This document shows positions 16,637 to 26,610 of a DNA stretch of 64,000 bases, one piece after another. The DNA is from SAR116 cluster bacterium AG-325-F22. Its GTDB lineage: Bacteria; Pseudomonadota; Alphaproteobacteria; Puniceispirillales; Marisalimonadaceae. Within the stretch, counting starts at the first letter, position 1, and every line of letters starts with the position of its first letter. A program made the position numbers and the translations under genes. The DNA is taken from assembly GCA_003282885.1 (NCBI GenBank), contig QBYJ01000001.1:53625-117624 (forward strand). The letters run 5' to 3'. Under the pieces are notes generated by a model that did not search any database, was not told where the DNA came from, and saw only the letters and a list, made by a program, of their open reading frames with translations.

Positions 16637-18598
16637 ATGAATAAAACACTACTTAATAATGATTATAATGCTGCAGAAATTGAGGTTTTAGAAGGTCTCG
16701 AACCTGTAAGACATAGACCTGCAATGTATATAGGTGGTGTAGATAACAATGCTTTGCATCACTTAGCAATTGAAATAATTGATAACAGCATGGATGAAGT
16801 TGTCGCAAAACATGCAACAATTATAAATGTTCAACTTTCTGTTGATAATACTATTTCTATTTCAGACAATGGCAGAGGTATACCAATTGATAGTCATCCA
16901 AAGTTTAAAAACAAATCAGCATTAGAAATTATAATGACAACACTGCATGCAGGAGGAAAGTTTTCAAATAAAAATTATATAACATCCGGAGGTCTTCATG
17001 GAGTTGGAGCATCAGTTGTTAATGCTCTTTCTTCTTTTTTAAAAGTTCAGGTAACTCGCAAAGGTATTATTTATGAACAACAATTTTCAAAGGGTTTTCC
17101 TACAACAAAACTCAATAAAATAGGATCAACAAAAAAATCTAATGGTACTTCCATTTCATTTAAACCAGACACAAGTATATTTGGTGAAAATAATTTATTT
17201 AACCCTGACAAGCTCTTTAAAATCTTGGAATATAAAGCTTATCTTTTTGGTGGTGTTAAAATAAATTGGGAATGTGAATCAATTTTGATTAAAGAAAATA
17301 GCAAAACACCAAATTTTAAAAGTATATGTTATAAGAATGGTATAATTGATTATATTCAATATAAAACTTTAACAATTCCGATGTTTTCTTCATCTACTTT
17401 TAACGGAAACGTAAAAATCGAAGATGAAAATGTAGAATGGGTAATTGTTTGGCTTACAAAAAGTGAAACCAGTTTTATAGAAACTTTCTGTAATACTGTT
17501 CCAACACCTCTTGGTGGCAGTCATGAATTGGGATTTAGACATGCTTTAACAAAAGGTATAAGAAATTTTGCGGATATTAAGGGATTTAAAAAAGCTAATG
17601 AGCTCATTTATGATGATCTAATACATTCAACTGGTTCTATTTTATCAATTTTTATAAAGGATCCTCAATTTCAAGGACAGACAAAAGAAAAACTCGTAAA
17701 TTCTTCAAGTACTAAACTTGTTGAAATTGCCATAAAAGATAGATTTGAAACTTGGTTATCAAGTAATCTTGCAATAGGTGAGGCAATATTAAACCGTACT
17801 ATTGATAATTATGAAGAAAGAAAACGAAAGAAAAAAGAAAAAGATATCTCTAGGAAAACAATATCCAAAAAAATCCGTTTGCCCGGAAAATTAGCTGATT
17901 GTACTAGTGATAAATTTGAAGAATCTGAACTTTTTATTGTAGAAGGTGATAGTGCCGGAGGGTCAGCCAAACAAGCACGTGAGAGAGTTACGCAAGCGGT
18001 ACTGCCGCTTAAGGGTAAAATATTAAATGTCGCAAGTGCATCAAGTGAAAAAATGTCTCAAAATCAAGAAATTAGTGACTTAAAACAAGCTATTGGATTG
18101 GAACAAATAAAATCAAATAATATTGAAAATCTAAGATATAATAAAATTATAATTATGACAGACGCAGACGTTGATGGAGCACATATTGCTGCTCTATTAT
18201 TAACTTTTTTTTATAATAACTTTCCTGAAATTATAGAAAAAGGCCACTTATATCTTGCCCAGCCTCCTCTGTATAGAATTACACATAATGGACAGTCTGA
18301 ATATGCCCAAACAGAAGAAAGGAAAAATGAAATTGTGAATAAAAACTTTTCTGGTAAGGGAATTGTAAGTCGCTTTAAAGGTTTAGGAGAAATGCCTCCA
18401 TCACAATTGAAAGAAACAACAATGTCTTCTAAAACAAGAAAACTTTTAAAAATCACCATACCTAAAAGAGATATTGATGAAGCTGATCAAAGAAGATCAG
18501 TTGATGAGTTAGTAAATATACTGATGGGGAAAAAACCAGAACTTAGATTCAAATACATTAAAGAAAATGCAAATTTAGTAAATAATTTTGACATCTAA
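16637..18598 (+). CDS. parE: DNA topoisomerase IV subunit B
   Basis: A 653-residue GHKL-ATPase/TOPRIM type IIA topoisomerase subunit. It has the ATP-lid motif EGLEPVRHRPAMYIGG, the Asn of the ATP site in EIIDNSMDEVV, GGLHGVGASVVNALS, the TOPRIM start LFIVEGDSAGGSAKQ and MTDADVDGAHI, and a C-terminal RFKGLGEMP with the PQLKETTM-like tail. The length (about 650 rather than about 800) and the AAEIEVLEGLEPV start favour ParE over GyrB. With ParC it unlinks replicated chromosomes. It follows the glnA terminator after about 70 bases. Confidence 0.93.
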   Translation: MNKTLLNNDYNAAEIEVLEGLEPVRHRPAMYIGGVDNNALHHLAIEIIDNSMDEVVAKHATIINVQLSVDNTISISDNGRGIPIDSHPKFKNKSALEIIMTTLHAGGKFSNKNYITSGGLHGVGASVVNALSSFLKVQVTRKGIIYEQQFSKGFPTTKLNKIGSTKKSNGTSISFKPDTSIFGENNLFNPDKLFKILEYKAYLFGGVKINWECESILIKENSKTPNFKSICYKNGIIDYIQYKTLTIPMFSSSTFNGNVKIEDENVEWVIVWLTKSETSFIETFCNTVPTPLGGSHELGFRHALTKGIRNFADIKGFKKANELIYDDLIHSTGSILSIFIKDPQFQGQTKEKLVNSSSTKLVEIAIKDRFETWLSSNLAIGEAILNRTIDNYEERKRKKKEKDISRKTISKKIRLPGKLADCTSDKFEESELFIVEGDSAGGSAKQARERVTQAVLPLKGKILNVASASSEKMSQNQEISDLKQAIGLEQIKSNNIENLRYNKIIIMTDADVDGAHIAALLLTFFYNNFPEIIEKGHLYLAQPPLYRITHNGQSEYAQTEERKNEIVNKNFSGKGIVSRFKGLGEMPPSQLKETTMSSKTRKLLKITIPKRDIDEADQRRSVDELVNILMGKKPELRFKYIKENANLVNNFDI

Positions 18599-18663
18599 AT
18601 AATTAGCTTACAGATAATTTAGTTTCACAATTAGTAAATTTAAGTAAATTAATTATAATTAAT

Positions 18664-19962
18664 ATGCAAGGAAAAGACGTGAATTTTGATGAACTAGGCT
18701 TATGCAAAGAAATTATATCTGCTATCAATGAAAAAGGTTATAAAAATCCTACAGAAATTCAAAAGAAAGCTATACCGCATATCTTAATGGGTAGAGACAT
18801 ATTAGGTTGCGCACAAACTGGGACTGGTAAAACCGGTTCTTTTGTCATGCCTTTAGCTGAAATGTTAAATTGCGGAAAGTCAAAGTCAAGAATGCCTAGG
18901 TCACTCATATTAGCCCCTACAAGAGAGTTAGCTATGCAAGTAGCTGAAGAGTTTAATTTTATCAATCAATTTCTTAAGCTTCAAATGGCATTGTTAATTG
19001 GTGGTGTCTCATTCACTGAGCAAGATAATAAATTAGGTAAAGGTGTTGATTTACTTATAGCAACCCCTGGTAGACTTTTAGATCATATGGAAAGAGGTAA
19101 AGTTATAATAAAGGACATAAAAATACTTATAATAGATGAAGCTGATCGAATGTTGGACATGGGTTTTATTCCCGATATAATGAAAATTAACAAATTATTA
19201 CCAAAAATCAGACAAACTTTATTTTTTTCCGCAACCCTATCTAATGAAATAATGAGTATTGGTAAAAATTTATTAATTAACCCAAAAGAAATAACAGTTC
19301 ACCCTTATTCATCAACCTCTTCGAATATAGATAGTTATTTTTTTCAAACTCATAATAAAAATAAATTGGATAGTCTTAAAACTTTACTAAATATTGATTC
19401 ATTTAAAAGCGCGGTAATTTTTTGTAATAAAAAAAATGATATTAATAAAGTAAATTCATTTTTAAAAAAAAATAATTATAGGACTGTTTGTCTTCATGGT
19501 GATATGGATCAAAGTTCAAGAACTAATTCTCTTCAAGAGTTTAAAAACAAGTCTGCTGATATTCTTGTTGCAACTGATGTTGCTGCAAGAGGAATTGACA
19601 TAAAAGATTTAAGTCATGTTTTTAATTATGACGTTCCAAAAAATCCTGAAGATTATGTTCATCGTATTGGAAGAACTGGAAGAGCTGGAAAAAAAGGTAA
19701 GGCATATACTATATTTGATGAAAATGACGAAAAAAACATTTTGTTGATAGAAAAACTAATAAAAAAGCAAATAAAAAAAATAAATCTAACAGATATAGAT
19801 TTTAAAAAACATAAACTTGATATAGAAAATCCTAAGTTAAAAATAAATTTAAATAAGAAAAACGTCAAACATAATCATAAATTTAAATTATTACCTGTTG
19901 AGAATTTTGTAAATTTCAAAGAAAGTGGTATAATTCCTGAATTTTTAACCAAAAAAAACTAA
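18664..19962 (+). CDS. DEAD-box ATP-dependent RNA helicase (RhlE-like)
   Basis: A 432-residue helicase with all core motifs: Q-motif region GYKNPTEIQKKAIP, motif I AQTGTGKTGSF, Ia PTRELAMQVA, motif II IDEADRMLDMGF, motif III FFSATLS, motif V DVAARGIDI and motif VI HRIGRTGRAG. A Lys/Asn-rich C-terminal tail follows, as in RhlE-type proteins that act on rRNA and mRNA structure. The gene ends in a 4-base overlap with the convergent pepN gene. The exact subfamily (RhlE, DeaD or DbpA) is not fixed by what I can see. Confidence 0.93.
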   Translation: MQGKDVNFDELGLCKEIISAINEKGYKNPTEIQKKAIPHILMGRDILGCAQTGTGKTGSFVMPLAEMLNCGKSKSRMPRSLILAPTRELAMQVAEEFNFINQFLKLQMALLIGGVSFTEQDNKLGKGVDLLIATPGRLLDHMERGKVIIKDIKILIIDEADRMLDMGFIPDIMKINKLLPKIRQTLFFSATLSNEIMSIGKNLLINPKEITVHPYSSTSSNIDSYFFQTHNKNKLDSLKTLLNIDSFKSAVIFCNKKNDINKVNSFLKKNNYRTVCLHGDMDQSSRTNSLQEFKNKSADILVATDVAARGIDIKDLSHVFNYDVPKNPEDYVHRIGRTGRAGKKGKAYTIFDENDEKNILLIEKLIKKQIKKINLTDIDFKKHKLDIENPKLKINLNKKNVKHNHKFKLLPVENFVNFKESGIIPEFLTKKN

Positions 19963-22559
19963 ATTAAGGCTTTTTCAATAATCTCTGACAAATCATCTGA
20001 AGGCTGTTTGTCAGAAATCTTTTTAAGTACCTTCCTAATTTTATTTTTTCTATCTTCATTATAATGCTTAAATCTTGTAAGTGGTAAAATTAATCTGGCT
20101 GCTACTTGTGGATTTCTTTTATCAATAATACTTATTTGTTCAGATATAAAGTTATATCCAGATGAATCTTCAGCGTGAAAAAGTAAAATATTTTCTTTTT
20201 GAAAAGTGCCTAATACAGATCTTAATTTGTTAGGGTTTTTAATATCAAATGACTTATGTTCCATTAATTTCTTAATATAATTAATGCCTTCATCCTCAAA
20301 ATTGAGAGAAGACATCATTTCAAACCATTTCTCTAATACTAAATCATTATTACTCCACTTCAGATAAAAATTATTTAAATATTTTAATGCTACTTTTTTA
20401 TCACTTAAACATAAACACTTTAAGCCCGCAATGGAAAGCGTCATATTATTACTTGTTGCAATTTTTTTGCTGATCTTGGTTCCTATTTCACTATCTATCA
20501 ACATTAAATATTTTAGTATTTTTTCTAGGAATGCTCTTTTCCCTACAGATTCATTGTTTTCGATTCCACTATCAAAAATCTTGAATGCTAATTTTTCTAG
20601 GATATCTTGCAAATTTTTTGCAATTGACTTTATGAGTTCTATTTTTCTTAAATACACATCAATTGGATCAGCAATTTCTAATAAGTTCTCATATGAATTT
20701 CTAGATGGTAATTCCAAAAAGAGTGCCATTAAAGAAAAATCAATAGTTTTATTTAATAATAAATCTTTTAATGATTTAGTAAGAGATTTAACTGTAGATT
20801 TGTTACGAAAACAGTCTAAATATAAATTTTGAATTGCATCCCATCTATTAAAAGAATCATTGTCAAATTTAAGTATGTGAATATATTCATTAACGTTTAA
20901 ATCAGTTTCTAATATTACTGGAGCAGAAAACTCTCTTAAAAGCGAGGGTACAAGGTTTATTTCATTAGTAGTTACTTTAACACTATCTTCACATTTAGTT
21001 AATAAATAAACATGTTCATAACTTAATTTTGAATTATTTAATTTAAATTTAACAAAGTTACCTTCTTTATTTAAAAAAGATATTTTAATAGGTAGTGGTA
21101 AACTAGTTTTTTTATCATTTATTCGTTGAAAAAAATTAAGTTTGATTCCAGAACTTTTTATCTCTCTGCAAATATTTACAGTTGGTGTTCCTGGTTGAGA
21201 ATACCATTTTTTGAATATTTTTAAATCCAATTTACTACCTTTGGTAAGAGCGTCTATAAAATTTTCACACGTTACTGCTTTACCGTCATAACTCTTAAAA
21301 TAAACATCCATTCCTTTTCTAAAACGCTTTTCACCAAGGTAATTGGATATCATTCGAATAATCTCTGCTCCTTTTTCATATACAGTAGGTGTATAAAAAT
21401 TGTTAATCTCAAAATAACTTTCCGGCCTTATTGGATGACAATTGGAGCCAGCATCTTCAGGAAATTGTATAGATCTCAGCAGTAAAACATCTTCTATTCT
21501 TTTAACTCCTTTTTGGTTCATATCTGCAGAAAACTCTTGATCTCTAAAAACTGTTAATCCTTCCTTTAAAGTTAGTTGAAACCAATCCCTACAAGTAATT
21601 CGATTGCCGGTCCAGTTATGAAAATATTCATGCGCAACTATAGCTTCTATATTTTTAAAATCACTATCTGTAGCTGTTTTATCATCAGCAAGAATAAACT
21701 TTGAATTAAAAATATTTAAGCCTTTATTTTCCATTGCTCCCATGTTGAAATGGCTGACTGCAACTATCATAAAAGTATCCAAATCGTATTCTAATCCATA
21801 TTTTTTTTCATCCCAACTCATGGCATTTTTTAGGCTTTTCATTGCATATTTTGTAAGAGATTTATTTCCAAGTTCAGTAAATATTTTGATCATAATCTTT
21901 CTATTCGAAAAAGTTGTAAAATTAGATTCATAAAATTCTAAATTACCAACAACTAAAGCAAATAAATATGAAGGTTTTGGAAAAGGATCATGCCAAAGTT
22001 TAAAATGTCTCTCATTTTTTTTGGATCCCTCCTCAATCAAATTACCATTTGAAATTAACGTATTAAATTTATTTGAGGACTCAATTTTTACAGTAAATTT
22101 ACTTAAACAATCTGGTCTGTCTGGAAACCATGTTATTTTTCTAAATCCTTCTGGTTCACATTGAGTACAAAACATATTATTAGTTTCGTATAATCCTTCC
22201 AAAGAAGTGTTATCTTTAGGAAAAATTTTTACTTCAGTGGAAATTTTTAGTGAATTCGCATTATCTGGAATGGGTATTGAAACAATTTCATTATTTTGTT
22301 TTAAATTATCAATTTTTATATTTAAAGTTTTTATTTCATCAATAATTAATAAAAACTTCTTTGTAATTAAATTTAATCCATTTAATTCGATTGTATTGTT
22401 CAAACAAAAGTTTTTAATTATATTTGATTTGTTTTTTTTAAATATAATTTGAGATTTTACAATTGTATAATCTTCAAAAATTAAAAATTCAAGATTAGTA
22501 TCTTCAGGCAACCATTTTAAGGGCTTATAATCTAAACGCTTTTTAATAAGCCGCATCAT
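19959..22559 (-). CDS. pepN: Aminopeptidase N (M1 zinc metallopeptidase)
   Basis: About 866 residues, the length of the E. coli-type PepN. The substrate-anchoring motif is GAMENKGLNIF; the zinc site is HEYFHNWTGNRIT, followed by LKEGLTVFRDQEF with the third ligand Glu. N-terminal LDYKPLKWLPEDTNLEF matches the family start. It cleaves N-terminal amino acids from peptides in the cytoplasm, complementing the Lon/ClpXP genes elsewhere in the window. I start it at the ATG 10 bases after the gcrA stop; a longer in-frame extension would overlap gcrA. It overlaps the DEAD-box gene end by 4 bases. Confidence 0.95.
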   Translation of the reverse strand: MMRLIKKRLDYKPLKWLPEDTNLEFLIFEDYTIVKSQIIFKKNKSNIIKNFCLNNTIELNGLNLITKKFLLIIDEIKTLNIKIDNLKQNNEIVSIPIPDNANSLKISTEVKIFPKDNTSLEGLYETNNMFCTQCEPEGFRKITWFPDRPDCLSKFTVKIESSNKFNTLISNGNLIEEGSKKNERHFKLWHDPFPKPSYLFALVVGNLEFYESNFTTFSNRKIMIKIFTELGNKSLTKYAMKSLKNAMSWDEKKYGLEYDLDTFMIVAVSHFNMGAMENKGLNIFNSKFILADDKTATDSDFKNIEAIVAHEYFHNWTGNRITCRDWFQLTLKEGLTVFRDQEFSADMNQKGVKRIEDVLLLRSIQFPEDAGSNCHPIRPESYFEINNFYTPTVYEKGAEIIRMISNYLGEKRFRKGMDVYFKSYDGKAVTCENFIDALTKGSKLDLKIFKKWYSQPGTPTVNICREIKSSGIKLNFFQRINDKKTSLPLPIKISFLNKEGNFVKFKLNNSKLSYEHVYLLTKCEDSVKVTTNEINLVPSLLREFSAPVILETDLNVNEYIHILKFDNDSFNRWDAIQNLYLDCFRNKSTVKSLTKSLKDLLLNKTIDFSLMALFLELPSRNSYENLLEIADPIDVYLRKIELIKSIAKNLQDILEKLAFKIFDSGIENNESVGKRAFLEKILKYLMLIDSEIGTKISKKIATSNNMTLSIAGLKCLCLSDKKVALKYLNNFYLKWSNNDLVLEKWFEMMSSLNFEDEGINYIKKLMEHKSFDIKNPNKLRSVLGTFQKENILLFHAEDSSGYNFISEQISIIDKRNPQVAARLILPLTRFKHYNEDRKNKIRKVLKKISDKQPSDDLSEIIEKALI

Positions 22560-22569
22560 AGTAAAGTAG

Positions 22570-22968
22570 TTAACTTTCTCTTGTAGTAGTATAAGCCAAA
22601 TTAGAGTGCTCTTCACAATAGGGTCGACCTGGCATTATTGATGTGCCACAAAAAGAAAAACCAGGCAATTTAGGGTCACCAATCGGCCAACAACAACGAT
22701 TTCTAGACCACTCGACTTCTCTGAGTGAAATTTTAAGGGGAAGTTCTTTATTAGTGTTAAGATTAGAAACAACTTTATTCTTCCTAGGATCCCCAGATTT
22801 TGAAATTGGTGAATTCCTTTTTGGTAGCCCTAGTCTATGGGCCTTGCCAGCAATTGCATTTCTTGAAACACCTAATTTGAGACCTATTTTAGTAATAGGT
22901 AAACCTTCATCCCATAATTTAATTAATTTTTCTAATTGTTTTTTGTCCCAAACAGAATTGTTTTCCAT
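22570..22968 (-). CDS. gcrA: GcrA-family cell cycle regulator
   Basis: A 132-residue protein with the N-terminal GcrA helix-turn-helix (VWDKKQLEKLIKLWDEGLP, then LGVSRNAIAGKAHRLGLPKR) and a C-terminal domain with CCWPIGDPKLPGFSFCG and RPYCEEH. The Cys/His spacing there matches family members. GcrA is an alphaproteobacterial sigma-70 co-regulator that responds to CcrM methylation at GANTC sites. No ccrM gene is in the window. It lies in a minus-strand run aroE-like, gcrA, pepN with gaps of about 10 bases and is probably co-transcribed. Confidence 0.93.
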   Translation of the reverse strand: MENNSVWDKKQLEKLIKLWDEGLPITKIGLKLGVSRNAIAGKAHRLGLPKRNSPISKSGDPRKNKVVSNLNTNKELPLKISLREVEWSRNRCCWPIGDPKLPGFSFCGTSIMPGRPYCEEHSNLAYTTTRES

Positions 22969-22976
22969 ATATTTTC

Positions 22977-23777
22977 CTACAATTTACCAAATTTTAAAAA
23001 ATCACCTACCAAATCGATTTGACTTTCTATCATATATTTTCCATGATGAATAGACCGTCCCAAAGATTTTGCATGTTTTAATAATTCAGTCTCTTCTGGT
23101 TGCATAATTATATCAGCAATCACAGCATTAGTTGAGCTTCTTGTTATATCAAAAGGAAGTTTATCTGTTGTTTTAAGACCTAAGCTTGTTGCATTTATTA
23201 TAATATCACTATCAGCTAATGAATAATCATTTACTGGGTGAACCTCAACTTTTAAAAAATCATATTTAGCCTCTATTTTGTTTTTCAAATGAATAGCTTT
23301 GTTTATGTCTCTGTTAATTAATTTTAAAGATTTTATTTGTTCACTAGCCAGCGAACACCCAATTGAAACAGCGGCACCACCCGCTCCAAAAAGGCAAACA
23401 CTTTTATTTTTTAAAGAATAATTTTGTCCAATAAAACCATTTATAAACCCTTGGCCATCAAAGTTATTTCCAATTAATTTTCTATCTTTGTCAAATTTAA
23501 TCCAATTAACTGCACCTGTAAATTTTGCGTCTGGCTCAAGATAATCACATAATTTAGATATAATTTTTTTATGTGGAATTGTAATGGTCATACCTTTAAA
23601 ATTTTCAATTAATTTTAGTGAAGTTATAACGTTTTCCAAATTATCTTCTTTTAAATGAATTGGTATCATAACCGCATCAATATTTTTCTTATTAAAAATT
23701 GAAGTAAATAATGTAGGTGCTTTTACATGATCAATTGGGTCAGCAATACAACCATATATTTTAGTTGTTCCTAACAT
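22977..23777 (-). CDS. Shikimate dehydrogenase-family protein with altered substrate pocket
   Basis: 266 residues with the AroE two-domain layout: an N-terminal substrate domain, then an NADP Rossmann domain with VCLFGAGGAAVSIG and the NRD strand LINRDINKA. The catalytic pair is kept (Lys in ITIPHKK, Asp in NNFDGQGF). The two shikimate-binding serines of the HSxSP motif are missing: the site reads DHVKAP; the NVT strand also reads TIT. Related AroE-like clades with this motif are thought to use other substrates, so I would not call it aroE outright. It is followed by gcrA after 8 bases and preceded by msrB after 3 bases. Confidence 0.8.
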   Translation of the reverse strand: MLGTTKIYGCIADPIDHVKAPTLFTSIFNKKNIDAVMIPIHLKEDNLENVITSLKLIENFKGMTITIPHKKIISKLCDYLEPDAKFTGAVNWIKFDKDRKLIGNNFDGQGFINGFIGQNYSLKNKSVCLFGAGGAAVSIGCSLASEQIKSLKLINRDINKAIHLKNKIEAKYDFLKVEVHPVNDYSLADSDIIINATSLGLKTTDKLPFDITRSSTNAVIADIIMQPEETELLKHAKSLGRSIHHGKYMIESQIDLVGDFLKFGKL

Positions 23778-23780
23778 TAA

Positions 23781-24164
23781 TCATTCTTGTTCTATTTTTT
23801 TAAAATTTAAAGATGCCGAGTTTATGCAATAACGTAAACCTGTGGGCTTTGGCCCATCTTGAAAGACATGACCCAGGTGTGCATTACAATTTAAACAATG
23901 AACTTCAATTCTTTGCATAAAAAAAGAATTATCTTTTTTTTCGCCTATCACACTATCTGAAACAGGTTTGAAAAAAGCTGGCCATCCTGTACCAGAGTCA
24001 TATTTTGTTTTACTTGAAAAAAGGATTGTATCACAACAAATACAGGAGTAACTCCCTGCTTCTTTTTTATCCCAATAAGCACCAGAAAAAGCTGGTTCTG
24101 TTCCATGTTGTTGTGTAACTCTGTATTGTTCATCACTTAATTTGTTATTAATATTAACCATCAT
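23781..24164 (-). CDS. msrB: Peptide methionine (R)-S-oxide reductase MsrB
   Basis: A 127-residue MsrB that repairs the R epimer of oxidised methionine in proteins. Zinc ligands Cys41/Cys44 (CICC) and Cys90/Cys93 (CLNC) are present, with the catalytic Cys113 in RYCINSASL and the family signature GTGWPAF. There is no signal peptide, so the protein is cytoplasmic. The gene begins with two ATG codons in tandem; either could be used. It lies 3 bases before the aroE-like gene and is probably in the same transcript. Confidence 0.95.
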   Translation of the reverse strand: MMVNINNKLSDEQYRVTQQHGTEPAFSGAYWDKKEAGSYSCICCDTILFSSKTKYDSGTGWPAFFKPVSDSVIGEKKDNSFFMQRIEVHCLNCNAHLGHVFQDGPKPTGLRYCINSASLNFKKIEQE

Positions 24165-24207
24165 CTAGGCCTAAAATAGTTTAATTTTTTTTTATCAAAT
24201 AAAAGAG

Positions 24208-24828
24208 TTAATTGACAGTCTTTTTTGTGTTTAGAATGTTTTTAACAAAAATCACTCTCGTTAAAAAAGTGATCCAACATAATATACCAAAAAGATATGC
24301 AATGTAATTAAAGAATTCATGGAATAATAACATCATTGTAAAAAATATGATTGTCTCAAAACCTTCCGTAATTCCACTTGAATAAAAAAAAGATTTTTTT
24401 TGCCCGTCTGAAATTGAAATTTTATTTTTCTCTATAATCCAAGCAGTTGTCAAAAAAGTTGATTGAGTTCCGACAAAACTTAATACCAAAAAACATACAG
24501 AATAAGAATAATTTAAATCTACAAAAATAAAGGCAATAGGAAATGATGAATAGAATAAAAAATCTAAAATAATATCGTAAAAGGCGCCAATATCACTTTC
24601 TCCCTTAATACGTGCAATTGCACCGTCTAGTCCATCACAAAATCTGTTTAAGAAAAGGAAGATTATCGCATTAATAAATAGAGATTTGATTATAAGGTAC
24701 AAACAGCAAATACCAAAAAAAAACCCTATAAAAGTAACATGGTTTGCTTTTACACCTAATTTAATAAACTTTTTTGCTATTGCAGTTAAAGTGGGTTTTA
24801 AAATTTTATTTAGTTGAGAATCAATCAT
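24208..24828 (-). CDS. CDP-alcohol phosphatidyltransferase family membrane protein
   Basis: A 206-residue protein with about six membrane helices and the family active-site signature: DGLDGAIAR in the second membrane segment, then GAFYDIILD, giving the two Asp pairs that bind metal and the CDP headgroup. The family makes phosphatidylglycerophosphate, phosphatidylserine, cardiolipin-like or inositol lipids. Neither neighbours nor residues here identify the acceptor alcohol. It lies 17 bases downstream of the LysM-protein gene, so envelope function is plausible. Confidence 0.82.
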   Translation of the reverse strand: MIDSQLNKILKPTLTAIAKKFIKLGVKANHVTFIGFFFGICCLYLIIKSLFINAIIFLFLNRFCDGLDGAIARIKGESDIGAFYDIILDFLFYSSFPIAFIFVDLNYSYSVCFLVLSFVGTQSTFLTTAWIIEKNKISISDGQKKSFFYSSGITEGFETIIFFTMMLLFHEFFNYIAYLFGILCWITFLTRVIFVKNILNTKKTVN

Positions 24829-24845
24829 CTATATTTACGTTATAT

Positions 24846-25880
24846 CTAATTTATACTTTTGCTAGGAATAATAAAAAGTTGTTTTGGATAAATTAAATCA
24901 GGATTTACAATTTTATTTTTATTAAGATTAACAATATCAATATAACGATTCCCTACACCAAGTCTTTGATAAGCTATATTCCAAAGAGCATCCCCTTTTT
25001 GGACAACTACAAAAGTTTTACCATTAGCATTTTGAACGGTTTTTCCACTAATTATGATTGAATTTTCGGATAAGACCTTACCATTTTTTCCTAATAAAAC
25101 TGCAAAAACCTTTTGTTTACCTGCAATAAGCTTACCAGGTATTGATAAGGTCCACTCGTCATTAATAATCTTAGTGGAAGAGGTGTCTTGTCCAGAAAAA
25201 CCCGCATTTATTTGTACTCCATTGTGGGCCTCTCCTGATAAAACTAATTGCCCTACCTTTGTATCATGGGTAATAGCCAAAATTGCAATATATGGATCCC
25301 TTTTATCTTCGTTAATATTTATTTCTTTTTCTTTACTAATTTCTTTTCTGCTATTTAAACCTGGAGCTTGTATTACTTTGGCACCAAGTTTCCCTTCACT
25401 ATCAACTATGGCAACAATAGGAACATCTTTTATTCCACCAGTTACATTTATAGCAACTGACTTATTAGCTATCACAACTTTATTATCTTGAGTGGTTTGT
25501 CTAAAAGATAAAAGATATTCTCCTGCATTGAGCAGTTTTTCAGGAACTGCTACAAAATCTCCAATTTTGTCACTGGTAGTTACTGCAATAACTTGCGCTC
25601 CAGAAATTATTTCCACCTTAGAGTTTGGTAAACCCTTGCCAGCAATAACAAGGCTTCCATCTGGCCTAACTCTTACCACTTCAAGTTTTATCGTTTCTGC
25701 AGTTTGATTTCTTGTTGTAGGTTTAATTTCTATTGGTTTTGCGTCAACACCCTCTTTTACTAAAGGAACAATTACCTCTTTTTTTTCTTCAATATCTTGT
25801 TGATAAAAAACAATTAGTAAAGCTACAATAGCTAGTAATGTCCCTACTAACAAAAAATAAACAACTTTGGAAAATTTCAT
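24846..25880 (-). CDS. Membrane-anchored LysM-domain protein with Ig-like repeats
   Basis: A 344-residue protein with one N-terminal transmembrane anchor (about residues 7-24), a low-complexity linker, a middle region rich in beta strands with at least two Ig-like/Big-type segments (VRPDGSLVIAGKGLPNSKVE, and LVLSGEAHNGVQI), and a C-terminal LysM domain (KGDALWNIAYQRLG ... NPDLIYPKQLFIIP). LysM binds peptidoglycan, so the protein probably sits in the inner membrane facing the periplasm and holds the wall. Similar proteins lie divergent from LOG-family genes in other alphaproteobacteria, as here. Confidence 0.85.
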   Translation of the reverse strand: MKFSKVVYFLLVGTLLAIVALLIVFYQQDIEEKKEVIVPLVKEGVDAKPIEIKPTTRNQTAETIKLEVVRVRPDGSLVIAGKGLPNSKVEIISGAQVIAVTTSDKIGDFVAVPEKLLNAGEYLLSFRQTTQDNKVVIANKSVAINVTGGIKDVPIVAIVDSEGKLGAKVIQAPGLNSRKEISKEKEININEDKRDPYIAILAITHDTKVGQLVLSGEAHNGVQINAGFSGQDTSSTKIINDEWTLSIPGKLIAGKQKVFAVLLGKNGKVLSENSIIISGKTVQNANGKTFVVVQKGDALWNIAYQRLGVGNRYIDIVNLNKNKIVNPDLIYPKQLFIIPSKSIN

Positions 25881-25971
25881 AAAAAAACCTTAGGCTAATT
25901 AATTTTATTACATTAAAATAAATAAAACTAACATACAATTTTTAATTATTTGTGATTAAATTGGAGTAATC

Positions 25972-26532
25972 TTGAAAAAAAGTATTTGTGTTTTTGGTGG
26001 CTCAGTTTCTGGAAAAAACATAGAAAATGAAAAAGCAGCTAAAATTATTGGTAAAATAATTGCTGAAAATAATTTAAATATAATTTTTGGTGGTGGTGAG
26101 AATGGTATTATGGGAGCAGTTGCATTATCAGGAATACAAAATGGTGCAAAAACAACAGGTATTATCCCAAATTTTTTATTAAAAAAAGATCTTTTAAGCC
26201 CCACTCACTCTAAAATTTTTAATACTAAACTAATTAAGACCAAGACTATGCATCAAAGAAAAAAACTTATGTATAACAAATCTGATGGTTTTTTAGTTTT
26301 ACCAGGTGGAATTGGCACATTAGATGAATGTTTTGAAGTTTTAACATGGTGCCAATTAAGTCAAATTAAAAACAAAAATGTAGGTATAATTAATTTTAAT
26401 GGGTATTGGAATCCTCTTATTAATTTAATAAACCACATAATTGAAGAAGAATATATGGGGCCAAATAATTTAAAATATTTTGAAGAAATAAAAGATATAA
26501 AGACCCTCAAAATTTTTCTAAAAAATATTTAA
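25972..26532 (+). CDS. LOG family protein (cytokinin riboside 5'-monophosphate phosphoribohydrolase type)
   Basis: A 186-residue Rossmann protein of the TIGR00730/LOG family. The diagnostic PGGIGTLDE motif (about residue 107) and the upstream MHQRK are present, with N-terminal ICVFGGS and FGGGENGIMG. Enzymes of this group hydrolyse nucleoside 5'-monophosphates to base plus ribose 5-phosphate; older annotations call them lysine decarboxylase in error. It begins at TTG with GGAG 6 bases upstream and is divergent from the LysM gene. Confidence 0.9.
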   Translation: MKKSICVFGGSVSGKNIENEKAAKIIGKIIAENNLNIIFGGGENGIMGAVALSGIQNGAKTTGIIPNFLLKKDLLSPTHSKIFNTKLIKTKTMHQRKKLMYNKSDGFLVLPGGIGTLDECFEVLTWCQLSQIKNKNVGIINFNGYWNPLINLINHIIEEEYMGPNNLKYFEEIKDIKTLKIFLKNI

Positions 26533-26610
26533 TTAATCAAATAATTTATGTATGTATAAATAATAATAATCATTTCAAAACAACGTTTCAAAAAGTAATA
26601 AGGGAAAAAT

